A stretch of 64,000 nucleotides of DNA from Pseudomonas sp. UYIF39 (GCF_029963765.1 NZ_JALBYU010000001.1:62001-126000), one strand, 5' to 3'. Shown: positions 36,360 through 45,479, counted from the stretch's first letter. Notes: generated by a model from the sequence alone, not told the origin. A program made the numbers and translations.

Positions 36360-37021
36360 AATAAACTCCACTGCTTTGTTGATGGTTTTTTTCAGGGTCA
36401 GGGTGACCATGGCATTATCTTGCATTATTCACTTAGTAGACTGCTGTTGCGGCTGTAACGTGGCGATCGTTAGTTTTGAGTCGTAGTGCAGTAGGCTGCA
36501 AGGACAGCACGGCAGCGAATATCACTAGCAAAGTGAACTTGTGAACATTTACTCATTGAGCGCACGTGAAACTTAGCCTTTGGCAAGACCAGATTTGAAA
36601 GCCATGAGGGCAGAAGACGAACGCCCGAGTTACCAACGGTGTGGGTAGCTTGCACAAGCGCGAGATTGGTGGAGACAGGGCGTGCTGACATGTTGTCTGA
36701 TCCGATTTAAGTAAGACTGGACAGACTTTAAAGTTTGGGTCACATCAGCGCTAGACCGAATCGTATAGCTTCACTGCTAAGCTAAACTTACGAGTGATTT
36801 ACTTTCTCGCCCCACTTCCGCGGATCAACACCGCCAGCCAGTCATAACTCGGCACTGTTCGAAACAATTTCGGTGCGGTTGGGGGATAGGTTGTCGAGCT
36901 GTTATTCAACGACCATGAACGGTACGTTACTGGTTGTAGAGGCTGGTAGCCTGCCGGAGGTGGAGGCATTCATCAAATACGCCCGCTATGTAAAAGCAGG
37001 CTTCTTCACGGATGTACAGTC
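36360..37021. other. Intergenic accessory DNA between GST and intron fragment
   Basis: About 660 bp without a convincing gene. A 73-codon frame on the - strand (36470-36691) has no ribosome site or family resemblance. The first 100 bp presumably hold the GST promoter. The end of the stretch borders the group II intron's 3' end. Confidence 0.5.
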
Positions 37022-37550
37022 GCGGTAGGGATGGCAGTTAACTGCTACCCCCCCGCACAAGCCCGTACGTGCGGAGCTACCGCATACGGCTCCTGCCTCT
37101 GGTGTTTGACGCAAAGCGATCCTCAGGGTAAGCATGCGTTTCTCGGTCTGCGTATGTAGAGCTCAGCAAGGCGTCCTTAGCGTGAACATTGAAGCCGATT
37201 ACGCTGGCTGCTACGTTTGAAAGCTTGCCGCAATAGACGGCATACCGTCAGACGAAAACTACCAAGGCGTATAAGGTTCCCCGGAACCGCGTGGTAATTG
37301 AAATATTCCGTGACCACCCGAGTAAGCCATTGCCCCTGGATGGTCTCATGACGTCGATGTTTCAGCTTATCCAGAATAGCCATCAGCGTCGCACGCATTC
37401 GCTTCTTGGTCGTCAGTCGTAGTATTTGAAAGCCACCGCTTCTGTTGGTACTACAGCAGTGTGTGAACCCGAGGAAGTCAAAAGTCTCCGGTTTACTTAT
37501 GCATCGCTTCCTACGATTTCTTGCAGCAAAACGATCAAACTCGATGTTGG
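37022..37550 (-). mobile_element. Truncated group II intron (3' part)
   Basis: On the - strand a maturase fragment (37177-37550) is followed after about 85 bp by a 34-nt domain V at 37059-37092. It starts GAGCCGTATGCGG with the catalytic AGC triad and ends GCACGTACGGGCTT. A domain-VI-like hairpin (GGTAGCAGTTAACTGCC) and an apparent 3' end near 37022 follow. The 5' half of the intron and most of the reverse transcriptase are missing. Confidence 0.8.
37177..37550 (-). pseudogene. Group II intron maturase/reverse transcriptase, C-terminal fragment
   Basis: The recognisable part starts at about NIEFDRFAARNRRKR and includes KPETFDFLGFTHCCSTNRSG, then the maturase X domain KKRMRATLMAILDKLKHRRH and GQWLTRVVTEYFNYHAVPGN, ending with a basic tail (RLLRQAFKRSSQRNRL). 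The YxDD polymerase core is absent. The open frame runs upstream to 37650, but those codons do not resemble the family. It could not support splicing by itself. Confidence 0.85.
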
Positions 37551-37836
37551 GACGAGTGTTCGCCGGACACTTACAGTTATCCCGCCATGATCTCGATACG
37601 TGTTTGCCTGCGATAAAAGGCGTGAATAGCTCACACCACCCTCGACCCAACGATGGCGGAGGCGACAGGCAGCAATCGAAAGCCGTCCTTCGCGAGTGAT
37701 TGTTTTGGGCGGAGGGCGTCCACTTATGTTAATGGTCAAATCTGATGTACATGACTGGTACTGGTCACGCTAAATGCAAATAGGCGGGCAAGGCCGCAAT
37801 TGCCCAGTGAGTCGGCGTTTGACGCGTGTGAATCTG

Positions 37837-38281
37837 TCATTGGTACACGCCGTTCTCAATTTTCCATATCAGTGACTCAACGGTGCTCATCCCTACGAAT
37901 GTAGAGAACAGGCTTGCCGGCGTTACTCTGCCCAGCGCGATGTTCGGCTGGGTCAGCCACCGTTGCTTGGCTATTGCCCTCGAACAACCTTAGGGCGTCC
38001 TGTATGACTAGCGCCCGGCGAAAAGCATAATCGCTCTCGCTAATGGACAGCTGCTGCGCCTTTTTCCAGCGACGTTGAACCGCGGGAGAAACGTCGAGCA
38101 AGGAGAATAGCTTTTTTGTGGATAGGCCCACGACCAGCGCCAGGTCGTCATAGAAGTTCACGTCAAGCCTGTTATGAAGAAGATCCGCGCAGGCATGCAG
38201 ATCCTGCCGAAGCGCGATGGCACCGGAAAAGCGTTCAGAGGGACAGTGTGCAGGTGGAGCGGTTTCAGTAACGTTGCTCAT
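37837..38281 (-). pseudogene. Xre/MbcA/ParS-family antitoxin, single frameshift
   Basis: The first frame (from the ATG at 38281, with GGGGA upstream) encodes MSNVTETAPPAHCPSERFSG and then the helix-turn-helix-like NFYDDLALVVGLSTKKLFSL and ISESDYAFRRALVIQDALRLFEGNSQA. At about 37973 the frame breaks. The next frame reads RWLTQPNIALGRVTPASLFS and VESLIWKIENGVYQ-stop, exactly the DUF2384 ending (RWLxxPxxALGGxxPxxLL). Both halves are well conserved, so one indel separates this from an intact antitoxin of about 147 aa. No RES or GNAT toxin gene follows downstream. Confidence 0.82.
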
Positions 38282-38648
38282 GGTTTATTTCCCCGTCCTA
38301 AATGCCTTCATGTAGGTCGCAAGAGCCGCAGCGGCACCATAACGCCAAAAAAGCCCAAGAACGGTATCGATTTTTCGATCCCGCACAGAGGCTGCGTATT
38401 GTCGCTAGATATGTGTGTGAGGCTCCATATGCACCCCGCTAAGAAAGGCTATACCTGTATCAATTTTAGCTTCCCCTGCGCCAACCCTAACGCTGGCACA
38501 GATGCTCATATCGTGTGAGCGGTGAAGCAAAATCGCTATCGGCCTGCCGACTATGGGTATAGACAAGGGGGCATTGTAGAGAATTTGGCGGCAGCCCTAG
38601 CAAGGATTACCGCCAGTCTACGTAACTCATCAAAACAAATACCTGATC
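38282..38648. other. Intergenic region, nothing recognised
   Basis: These 367 bp hold the promoter side of the antitoxin remnant and the 3' side of the glutaredoxin gene. Short frames on the + strand lack family resemblance. Confidence 0.45.
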
Positions 38649-38900
38649 TCAGGATAACAACGACATCAACCCGCCTTTACGATCTAGCTTGGACAGGTCG
38701 TCGAAGCCGCCGATGTACGTGTCGTCGATAAAGATCTGCGGCACGGTGCGGCGCCCACTACGTTTGACCATTTCTTCACGCTTACCAGGGTGGGCCTGAA
38801 TGTCGATCTCTTTCATCCTCACGCCCTTACTGGCCAGCAAGAGTTTCGCGTTGCGGCAGTAAGGGCATGTTTGCGTGGTGTACAGAGTCACAGTTTTCAT
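38649..38900 (-). CDS. grxC: Glutaredoxin 3
   Basis: An 83-aa dithiol glutaredoxin. The active site C12-P-Y-C15 lies in LYTTQTCPYCRNAKLLL, the cis-Pro in RRTVPQIFIDD, and the glutathione-binding GGFDDLSKLDRKGGL closes the protein. It reduces disulfides and mixed glutathione disulfides in the cytoplasm. It lies 27 bp downstream of the AhpD-like gene on the same strand, so the two form a small redox operon. It is probably a second, accessory copy because the core secB-grxC locus of pseudomonads lies elsewhere (inference). Confidence 0.92.
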   Translation of the reverse strand: MKTVTLYTTQTCPYCRNAKLLLASKGVRMKEIDIQAHPGKREEMVKRSGRRTVPQIFIDDTYIGGFDDLSKLDRKGGLMSLLS

Positions 38901-38927
38901 GGTTGGTTCTCTGTTTTTGGCGCCTAC

Positions 38928-39446
38928 TCAGACATCGATGGCCGGGAAGTCGATATAGGTCAATGCGACGTTGTTGAGGTAGTTGGTCAGCGTCTGCGAA
39001 GCCACGTGCGCAATCACCTCGATGATCTTGGCGTCGGTAATACCGGCGGCGCGTGCTTCGGCGATCTGTTCGTTGGTCAGATGGCCACGGCTTTCAGTGA
39101 TTTGTTTTGCGAGCCGTGCGAAGGCGTCGAGCTTCCCTTCACGGGCGCTAAGTATTTCAGTATTTTTGTAACCCGCTTTACTGGCGAACAGGGTGTGTGC
39201 AGCCAGGCAGTAGTCGCAGCCGTTAGCTTGGGAGGTGGCGAGGAAAATCGATTCCTTCTCCAGATCGCTGAGGGACGTTTTGCTCAGGGCAGCCGAGCTT
39301 TGCATGTAGTTGGTCAGCACAGCAGGCGCGAGGGCCAGTACGCGGAATACGTTGGGCAGGAAGCCGATTTTCTTTTGAACGCCTTCCAGCATTGGACGGG
39401 TGGCGTCAGTAGCGTTTTCCAGGTTAAGCGGGGCAATGCGAGTCAT
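38928..39446 (-). CDS. AhpD-like carboxymuconolactone decarboxylase family protein
   Basis: A 172-aa helical protein with the redox motif C77-D-Y-C80 and H84 in SQANGCDYCLAAHTLFASKAG, the arrangement of AhpD-type peroxidase-related proteins. The rest (MLEGVQKKIGFLPNVFRVLA, ARAAGITDAKIIEVIAHVA) is typical of the family. It may reduce peroxides or act on a quinone-like compound; pairing with a glutaredoxin suggests thiol recycling. An AraC-type regulator gene diverges from it across 129 bp and is the likely controller. Confidence 0.88.
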   Translation of the reverse strand: MTRIAPLNLENATDATRPMLEGVQKKIGFLPNVFRVLALAPAVLTNYMQSSAALSKTSLSDLEKESIFLATSQANGCDYCLAAHTLFASKAGYKNTEILSAREGKLDAFARLAKQITESRGHLTNEQIAEARAAGITDAKIIEVIAHVASQTLTNYLNNVALTYIDFPAIDV

Positions 39447-39575
39447 GGTGATACTCCGATAATTGAAGCGCGATGTGCGCTGTACGGAGTCGATATTAAA
39501 GATTTATCTGGCTTATTGGGTTCTAAAAATCCAAGATAGGCAACTGATCGTCTAAATCAGTGAGGGAGATCGACC

Positions 39576-40394
39576 ATGGATCGTTTGTCCACATTGCTGA
39601 CACATTTCGGTGTCAACGCCGGCACCTTTCACAGCGGTGCTTTTTGCGGGATCACGGCTTTTGATGGCAGCCAAACAGCTGGGCATATGCACCTGCTGCA
39701 AGCCGGTGAGGTTCACCTCAAGCTGGCCGATGAGCGAGAGCTGCACATCAACCAACCTACCCTTATCTTTTTTCCCCGGCCGTACCGCCATCGTTTATCC
39801 GCCAAAGAAGGATCCGGCGCGCAGTTGGTCTGTGCGTCGGTAGAGTTCAATGGGGGCGCGGGTAATGCACTCGCTACGGCATTGCCGGATTACTTGGTGC
39901 TGAAGCTAGAAGAGATACCGACCCTGGCGAGCACGCTGCAATGGTTGTTCGACGAGGCATTTGAAGGTACCTGCGGTCGTGAAGCGGTAATGGATCGGCT
40001 GTTCGAGCTTTTGGTGATTCTGCTGCTTCGCCACATTCTGGCCAGTCGTAATCAGCAGCCTGGGATGATGGCTGGACTGGCTGATACGCGTCTGGCGCGT
40101 TCTCTAAACCTTATGCACGCTGCGCCCGCCAATGCCTGGAGTTTGGCCGAGCTTTCGGCAGCGGCCAATATGTCACGGGCCAGCTTTGCTGATCACTTCA
40201 AACGAATTGTTGGACAGTCACCGGGCGATTATTTGGTGAGCTGGCGGATAAGTCTGGCGCAGAAACTTTTACGTGAAGGCAAGCCCATAGCGCTGATTGC
40301 CGAGGAAGTGGGCTATGAAAGCTCATCAGCACTGGCTCGGGCGTTTCGTCGAAAAACCGGCGTCAGCCCACGAGAGTGGAGGGGGGAAAGCTAG
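39576..40394 (+). CDS. AraC family transcriptional regulator with cupin domain
   Basis: A 272-aa regulator. The N-terminal 160 residues are a cupin-type sensor (DRLSTLLTHFGVNAGTFHSG, HMHLLQAGEVHLKLADEREL, LIFFPRPYRHRL). The C-terminal 100 residues hold two helix-turn-helix units (WSLAELSAAANMSRASFADHF and LIAEEVGYESSSALARAFRR) and the family ending FRRKTGVSPREWR. It diverges from the ahpD-like/grxC pair, which it probably activates in response to an electrophile or aldehyde; the effector is inferred only. The ATG has GGGAG upstream. Confidence 0.9.
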   Translation: MDRLSTLLTHFGVNAGTFHSGAFCGITAFDGSQTAGHMHLLQAGEVHLKLADERELHINQPTLIFFPRPYRHRLSAKEGSGAQLVCASVEFNGGAGNALATALPDYLVLKLEEIPTLASTLQWLFDEAFEGTCGREAVMDRLFELLVILLLRHILASRNQQPGMMAGLADTRLARSLNLMHAAPANAWSLAELSAAANMSRASFADHFKRIVGQSPGDYLVSWRISLAQKLLREGKPIALIAEEVGYESSSALARAFRRKTGVSPREWRGES

Positions 40395-40659
40395 GGGTTC
40401 CAGTTCAGACTGCTCTGCAATCCGTTTCGACCGGTTTTTATTGATTGGGCGTCAAATTCAAGGATTTCAGTTTGGAGATCCCAATCCAGTTCTCCCCCCA
40501 TTCCGCTGCTGTAACGTGACAAACGCTACTAAAGATCATAGAGATGCTTTAACGAGCATAGAAGATGGCCAGCATTGCAGGTAAGGCACCGGGCTCAACT
40601 ACCTAGATTTGAGGTTGCTAAGCGGTGTTGTGCTTAATACTCGTATCGAGTATCAAAGC

Positions 40660-40800
40660 TCAGCTTTCAATACGTCTGTGCCGCCGGCAACGCTCCGAGC
40701 AGTAGCGCACCTCAGCCCAGCAGCGCGTCCATTTCTTGCGCCAGGCGAACGGCAATCCGCAGACCGCACAGGTTTTGACCGGGAGTTCACTCTTGTTCAA
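40660..40800 (-). CDS. DUF2256 family zinc-ribbon-like small protein
   Basis: A 46-aa protein with four cysteines in [14 protein letters not shown] and [18 protein letters not shown], the hallmark of DUF2256 (a fifth Cys sits in RCW). The start is a TTG at 40800 that overlaps the photolyase stop codon and has GGGGAG 5 bp upstream; no ATG or GTG lies in the N-terminal part. Members usually lie next to a photolyase/cryptochrome-like gene, as here. Metal binding and a role in nucleic-acid or photorepair processes are likely but unproven. It is easy to miss because of its size and start codon. Confidence 0.85.
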   Translation of the reverse strand: MNKSELPVKTCAVCGLPFAWRKKWTRCWAEVRYCSERCRRHRRIES

Positions 40801-42335
40801 AACGACTCCCCGGCATCCAGTTTGGCGAGCAGTTTCTGGCCGCGATCCCAGAGCGCTTGCTGCTTGGGTTTAGTCATTCGGTCGAGGTTTTTGTAGACCA
40901 TGCCCATGCGCTGGTTGCTGCGTAAAAGGTCGCCGTGACGCATGAGGAAATGCCAGTAAAGCGAATTGAAAGGGCAGGCGTCGTCCGTCGTGCTTTCACT
41001 GACTTTGTACGCGCAGTGACGGCAGTAGTCAGACATGCGCTTTATGTATTGGCCACTGGCGCAGTAAGGCTTGGAGCCCAGGTAACCGCCATCCGCGTGC
41101 ATGACCATGCCCAATGTGTTGGGCAGTTCGACCCAGTCGAATGCGTCCATGTAGATCGCCAAGTACCAGTCGCAAATCTGGCTCGGCGCGATGCCGGCCA
41201 GCAGCGCAAAGTTGCCGGTCACCATCAGCCGCTGGATGTGGTGGGCATAGGCATGTTTCAAACTTTGGCCGATCGCATGGCCCATGCAGTTCATCTTGGT
41301 GTCGCCTGTCCAATAGAACTCTGGAAGCTGCCGGCTGTTGCCAAACAAATTGCCACCGGCGTAATCGGGCATTTTCAGCCAGTAGACGCCCCGTACATAT
41401 TCACGCCAGCCGATGAGTTGGCGGATAAAGCCTTCGGCAGCGTTTAGCGGAATCCTGTGCGCCCAATACGCCGCCTCGACATCACTGCATAACTGACGCA
41501 GGTCCAGGAGGCCGATATTCAGCGCAGCGCTGATCCGCGCATGAAACAGGAAGGGTTCATCATTGGCCATGGCATCTTGGTAGTCGCCGAAGGCTGCCAG
41601 GCCCCAATCGAGGAAGTAGTCCCACAACGCCTGGGCATCGGCGTGGGTTACCGGGTAATCAAAGGTGTCGAGGGTGCCATAGTGGTTGGAGAAGTTTTTT
41701 TCGACCAGCGACAGCACGTCCTGGGTTATCGCATCTGCCGAAAAGCGCATGGGCGAGGGGGCTCTCAAGCCTTTGGGAAGTGCCTTGCGGTTTTCGGCAT
41801 CAAAGTTCCAGGCGCCGCCGACCGGGCTGCCGTCGCCGTTGAGCAACAGGCCACTCTTGCGTCGCATCTCACGGTAGAAGAACTCCATGCGCAGCTGCTT
41901 TTTGCCTTCGGCCCAGGACGCAAACTCGAGTCGGGTGCAGAGAAAACGGGTATCGGTATGCCACTGGATCGCCAAGCCACAATCTTTCAGCGACTGCTCC
42001 AGGCGCCAGTCACCGCACTCTGTGACGAGCAGTTCATCGGGTTGCAGCAGCGACTGCCAGCGCCGTAATTCGCCCGGCACCGAGCCGCTATTGTGTGGAT
42101 CATCGAGGGTGACGTATTGCACGCGGATACCGCGCTGCTGCAACGCCTCGGCAAAATGGCGCATCGCACTGAAGATCAGGGCGATTTTTTGCGGGTGATG
42201 GGGTACGTGGCTGGCTTCCTCCATCACCTCGACTAACAGAACCGTATCGCGCTCAGGATCCAGTCCCTGCAATGAGGCCAGGTCGAAGGACAATTGGTCG
42301 CCCAGGATCAGGCAGAGTCGGCGAATTTTGTTCAT
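40797..42335 (-). CDS. phrB: Cryptochrome/photolyase of the FeS-BCP, (6-4)-type family
   Basis: A 512-aa protein. The N-terminal Rossmann-like domain opens [20 protein letters not shown]. The C-terminal FAD domain has NMGHAIGQ-like and [24 protein letters not shown] segments. Four cysteines suited to a [4Fe-4S] cluster are visible in TKMNCMG, DYCRHC and [11 protein letters not shown], which places it in the FeS bacterial cryptochrome/photolyase branch that repairs (6-4) photoproducts. The ATG at 42335 gives the conserved start; a GTG 30 bp upstream overlaps the preceding gene. It is in a run of five or six co-directional genes. Confidence 0.9.
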   Translation of the reverse strand: MNKIRRLCLILGDQLSFDLASLQGLDPERDTVLLVEVMEEASHVPHHPQKIALIFSAMRHFAEALQQRGIRVQYVTLDDPHNSGSVPGELRRWQSLLQPDELLVTECGDWRLEQSLKDCGLAIQWHTDTRFLCTRLEFASWAEGKKQLRMEFFYREMRRKSGLLLNGDGSPVGGAWNFDAENRKALPKGLRAPSPMRFSADAITQDVLSLVEKNFSNHYGTLDTFDYPVTHADAQALWDYFLDWGLAAFGDYQDAMANDEPFLFHARISAALNIGLLDLRQLCSDVEAAYWAHRIPLNAAEGFIRQLIGWREYVRGVYWLKMPDYAGGNLFGNSRQLPEFYWTGDTKMNCMGHAIGQSLKHAYAHHIQRLMVTGNFALLAGIAPSQICDWYLAIYMDAFDWVELPNTLGMVMHADGGYLGSKPYCASGQYIKRMSDYCRHCAYKVSESTTDDACPFNSLYWHFLMRHGDLLRSNQRMGMVYKNLDRMTKPKQQALWDRGQKLLAKLDAGESF

Positions 42336-42361
42336 TTCACCGGATCCCGGCGGAATGTGAC

Positions 42362-42667
42362 TCACCTGGGCGCCGCCAGCGAGAAAGGAATGCGCAACGA
42401 CTCGATGGGCCCTTCACGTGAGCCGCACATCTCGTCATGGACACATTGCTGCACGAGCGCGCAGGGAAATGGCGGGACGAGCTGCAATAACTCACGCAGG
42501 TGATTGATCGAGCGAAGGTGCATAGGCTTCGCTGCATCGTCCAGCAAAGTGAACTGTCCGTGATCCAGCCTGACTCGCGCCAGATAAAAACCGCCCTCCA
42601 GCGACAGCAGCTCCAACTCGCGTACTTCGCCATTCGCGGCCCGTTCGGTCAACGCTTGCAGATTCAT
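42362..42667 (-). CDS. DUF6482 family protein
   Basis: A 101-aa protein, MNLQALTERAANGEVRELEL to HDEMCGSREGPIESLRIPFS. LLSLEGGFYLARVRLDHGQF, LHLRSINHLRELL-like and LVQQCVHDEMCG segments match a small family common in pseudomonads (DUF6482). No membrane or signal segment is seen and the function is unknown. Its stop is 27 bp upstream of the photolyase ATG, so it is co-transcribed with it. GGAGTGAACC precedes the ATG. Confidence 0.82.
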   Translation of the reverse strand: MNLQALTERAANGEVRELELLSLEGGFYLARVRLDHGQFTLLDDAAKPMHLRSINHLRELLQLVPPFPCALVQQCVHDEMCGSREGPIESLRIPFSLAAPR

Positions 42668-42680
42668 GGTTCACTCCTGC

Positions 42681-43391
42681 CTACCAAGGTAGGCGTTCTC
42701 CGTTATAAGCAAAAAAATGGCCGCTGTCGGCAGGCGTCAAACGGTCAATCAGTGATAACAACTCATGAGCAGCATTACTTGCCGGCCTGGCTGCAGAGGC
42801 GCCATGAAAGGGTTGTGACAGGCCCGAAATGACGGTGCCGGGATGAAGGCTCAATAAGCGGGTCTCAGGACGGGTTCTTGCCAGTTCGATCGCAGCCGTT
42901 TTAATCAGCATGTTCAACGCTGCCTTGGAGGCGCGATAGGCATACCAGCCGCCCAAACGGTTATCGCCGATGCTGCCCACCTTGGCGGAGAGCACCGCCA
43001 TCGCGCCGTGAGGGTCAAGCAAGGGTAGAAAGTGACGCAAAACCAGCGCCGGCCCGAGCGTATTTACTTGGAATATCGCCTGGAGCGCATCCGCTTCAAT
43101 AGAGGAGTAACTTTTTTCAGGCTTGATGTCTTCGCGATGGAGCAGACCGGCAGCATGCAAAATCAACTGGTACGGGGCTTCTTCAGCTAATTCGGCGGCC
43201 GCCCTGGCGATACTGTCGGGCTTTTCCAAATCCAATCCTGGAACACTGTTGCGCCCCAGCTCACGGACAACCGAGCATCGTGGATCTTCCTTCAGCAACT
43301 CACAAAACGCCGTGCCGAGCGCTCCACTGGCGCCGATCACCAAGGCACGGTATCCATCGCCAAGGGAGTTCATCTTGATGGAACTGTTCAT
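42681..43391 (-). CDS. Short-chain dehydrogenase/reductase (C-factor-like)
   Basis: A 236-aa SDR. The NAD(P) motif is VIGASGALGTAF, the NAG-equivalent segment is LHAAGLLH, and the catalytic Tyr and Lys lie in YAYRASKAAL; SLHPGTVISGLSQPF follows. The C-terminal part (HELLSLIDRLTPADSGHFFAYNGERLPW) is usual for CsgA/C-factor-like members, which often sit beside photolyase and folE in pseudomonads. Its substrate is unknown; a pterin is a reasonable guess from the neighbouring folE. GGGAGAGG lies just upstream of the ATG at 43391. Confidence 0.88.
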   Translation of the reverse strand: MNSSIKMNSLGDGYRALVIGASGALGTAFCELLKEDPRCSVVRELGRNSVPGLDLEKPDSIARAAAELAEEAPYQLILHAAGLLHREDIKPEKSYSSIEADALQAIFQVNTLGPALVLRHFLPLLDPHGAMAVLSAKVGSIGDNRLGGWYAYRASKAALNMLIKTAAIELARTRPETRLLSLHPGTVISGLSQPFHGASAARPASNAAHELLSLIDRLTPADSGHFFAYNGERLPW

Positions 43392-43428
43392 TTTGCCTCT
43401 CCCGCAGACAGACGCGTTTATTTTGGCG

Positions 43429-43989
43429 TTAACCGAGTCGGCCTATCAGTTGCAGGAACTCGAGACGCGTAGCGGACGACTCGCGAAAGGCGCCCAGCAT
43501 CACTGATGAGGTCATCACCGAGTTTTGCTTCTCCACGCCCCGCATCATCATGCACATGTGCTTCGCCTCAATGACCACAGCCACGCCGGCGGCATCGGTG
43601 ATGTGCTGAATGGCGTCGGCAATTTGTTTTGTGAGGTTTTCCTGAATCTGTAAGCGGCGGGCGAACATATCGACCACTCGGGCGACCTTCGACAGGCCCA
43701 GTACCCTTCCGGTGGGGATGTACGCAACATGAGCCTTTCCGATGAAGGGCAGCAGGTGATGCTCACACAATGAATACAGTTCGATGTCGCGCACGATGAC
43801 CATTTCATCGTTTTGCGATTCGAACAGGGCACCGTTGGTCACGTCCTCCAGACTCATCGTGTAGCCGTTGCACAGGTATTGCATCGCTTCGGCTGCGCGC
43901 TTGGGTGTGTCCAGCAGTCCTTCACGCTCAGGGTTCTCGCCTACGCCGACGAGAATTTCACGGTAATGCTCGGCTATTGATGGGTTCAT
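43429..43989 (-). CDS. folE: GTP cyclohydrolase I
   Basis: A 186-aa enzyme that converts GTP to dihydroneopterin triphosphate, the first step of folate and pterin synthesis. Zinc ligands lie in [20 protein letters not shown] and [10 protein letters not shown], and [20 protein letters not shown] is the conserved core. The enzyme is a cytoplasmic decamer in known species. Placement in a photolyase cluster suggests supply of a pterin or deazaflavin-like antenna cofactor, or of tetrahydrobiopterin-type products; the housekeeping folE is probably elsewhere (inference). It lies 37 bp upstream of the SDR. Confidence 0.93.
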   Translation of the reverse strand: MNPSIAEHYREILVGVGENPEREGLLDTPKRAAEAMQYLCNGYTMSLEDVTNGALFESQNDEMVIVRDIELYSLCEHHLLPFIGKAHVAYIPTGRVLGLSKVARVVDMFARRLQIQENLTKQIADAIQHITDAAGVAVVIEAKHMCMMMRGVEKQNSVMTSSVMLGAFRESSATRLEFLQLIGRLG

Positions 43990-44143
43990 TTAGATTCCTC
44001 GCAGCCATGCTGCGCTTCATGTGACGACAATCCTTGGCAGTAGGGGCGTTTCTGCTGTGCACGATCTGACGCAGGTAACACGAGGTTCGCGAGATCACCT
44101 GTGGCTCAGGTTCTTCGTCAGGCCAATGACAAAACGAAGCTTT

Positions 44144-44608
44144 CTAGGGCTGCTTTGTTTTAGAAGTGGGTTGCTCGTCGGGTGCGGGTTTTGATTCCGG
44201 CACTGCGCATTGGTTATCGACACATCGACGGCGGCCATCCGGGTGAGGTAACCACGCCAAATGGGGACGTAAGCGGCAAAACAGGCGATAACCGAGTGCA
44301 AGCAGCGGTTGGAGTGCACGCCATGTCAGCGGCGTGGCCCAAAATCCCAGGCCGGCGGCACGCCAGCTCCATAGGGTGGCGTCCAGGCCGTTAACCCAGC
44401 CGCCATCGGCGAAACTGGCATGAAGCGACGCCTGCATTTGCTCGAACGTGAAACCAAGTGCTTTGGCGTGGAACTCAGCACTGTTTATGTCAACAAACAG
44501 CAGTCGGCTCTTTGCGGCGTGTCGGCGCAGGATCATAATTTCGCGCGCACACAACGGACAGTTACCGTCAAAGTACAGCGTCAGTGGCCAATGCTCTTTA
44601 TTGTACAT
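44144..44608 (-). CDS. DCC-family (DUF393) thiol-disulfide oxidoreductase-like protein
   Basis: A 154-aa protein with the D14-G-N-C17-P-L-C20 motif that defines the DCC family, in LTLYFDGNCPLCAREIMILR. It then has LLFVDINSAEF and a hydrophobic stretch AGLGFWATPLTWRALQPLLALGYRLF. The Lys- and Pro-rich tail (ESKPAPDEQPTSKTKQP) is poorly conserved. The function is presumed redox. The ATG at 44608 is just ahead of the conserved part, but its ribosome site is weak. It is separated from folE by 154 bp and may have its own promoter. Confidence 0.83.
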   Translation of the reverse strand: MYNKEHWPLTLYFDGNCPLCAREIMILRRHAAKSRLLFVDINSAEFHAKALGFTFEQMQASLHASFADGGWVNGLDATLWSWRAAGLGFWATPLTWRALQPLLALGYRLFCRLRPHLAWLPHPDGRRRCVDNQCAVPESKPAPDEQPTSKTKQP

Positions 44609-44852
44609 ATATGATGTTCTTGTATAGGTTTTGTATAAGATAGACCCAAAAAAACCACCTGACAATGTGCGCCATGCTTGTGCGTGTTTACCACCGGCCA
44701 ATGCCACCCGCAGCCCGATGCACTCATCAGCCAGACCCTTGGGGGCGGCTTAAGTAGTCTAGGGGGAACCGTGCAGGCTTGGTCATACATGGGATTTCCA
44801 CGTACGCGGGGGCGCAGAAATCCAGGCCGGGAATGGCAATTAAGGATTGGAT

Positions 44853-44878
44853 GTTTTTTGTTTTTTGTTTTTTGTTTT
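44853..44878. repeat. Tandem heptamer repeat
   Basis: GTTTTTT repeated three times and followed by GTTTTG, at the junction where the kup fragment begins. The run is a slippage-prone tract and the unusual base composition marks a join between unrelated sequences. Confidence 0.85.
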
Positions 44879-44884
44879 GAGGCA

Positions 44885-45440
44885 GGCGGTAAATGAATTG
44901 CGTTTGGCTTGTGTCGTGCTGCTCCTCTGGAAAACGCCGCGCTGGCTGGCCATCCCGATGTTGCTCGGTTTTCTGCTGGTAGACAGTCTGTACTTTACGG
45001 CCAATGCGCCGAAGATTTTCCAGGGCGGTGCGTTCCCAGTGATCGCCGGCATTGGCCTGTTCATCTCGAAGACCACTGGCAACGAGGGCGGAAAATCCCC
45101 GTCGAGCGGTTGGACGAGGCCGCACTGCCTCTGCCGTTGTTCATCAGCAGCGTTCGTTAGCAACCCCCCGTATCGGGTACAAGGTACGGCGTTTTTTCTG
45201 ACGGCCAGGGCCGATGCCGCTCCCCATGCACTCTTGCACAACCTGTTGCATAACCAGGTGCTGCACGAGCAGGTGGTATTGCTCACCGTAGTGTCCGAAG
45301 ACAGCGCTCGGGTGACCGCTAACCGAAGGTTTGAGGTAGAAGCCTATGGCGAAGGGTTCTTCCGGGCCAGTCTCTACTTCGGATTTATGGAGGAGCCTCA
45401 CGTATCCTCCGACGCTGAGAAAATGTTGTACGTTGGCTGA
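44885..45440 (+). pseudogene. kup: C-terminal fragment of a Kup potassium transporter, frameshifted
   Basis: The frame from about 44885 encodes LLLWKTPRWLAIPMLLGFLL and then FTANAPKIFQGGAFPVIAGIGLF, the last membrane part of Kup. From about 45065 the match moves to another frame (WQRGRKIPVERLDEAALPLP), then returns to the first frame near 45160 (YRVQGTAFFLTARADAAPHA and LLHNLLHNQVLHEQVVLLTVV), running to FGFMEEP. About 400 N-terminal residues and the last 30-40 residues are missing. It cannot make a transporter. Confidence 0.85.
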
Positions 45441-45479
45441 CTTCGTGTCCGCATCGTTCCCGTGCAATCCACAACTCAG

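Noticed and set aside
36470..36691. A 73-codon frame on the - strand as a gene
   Set aside because: No ribosome site, no family resemblance, and unusual codon use.
44727..45125. A 132-codon frame on the - strand
   Set aside because: It runs opposite the kup remnant and reads as low-complexity polar sequence; the + strand carries the recognisable family.
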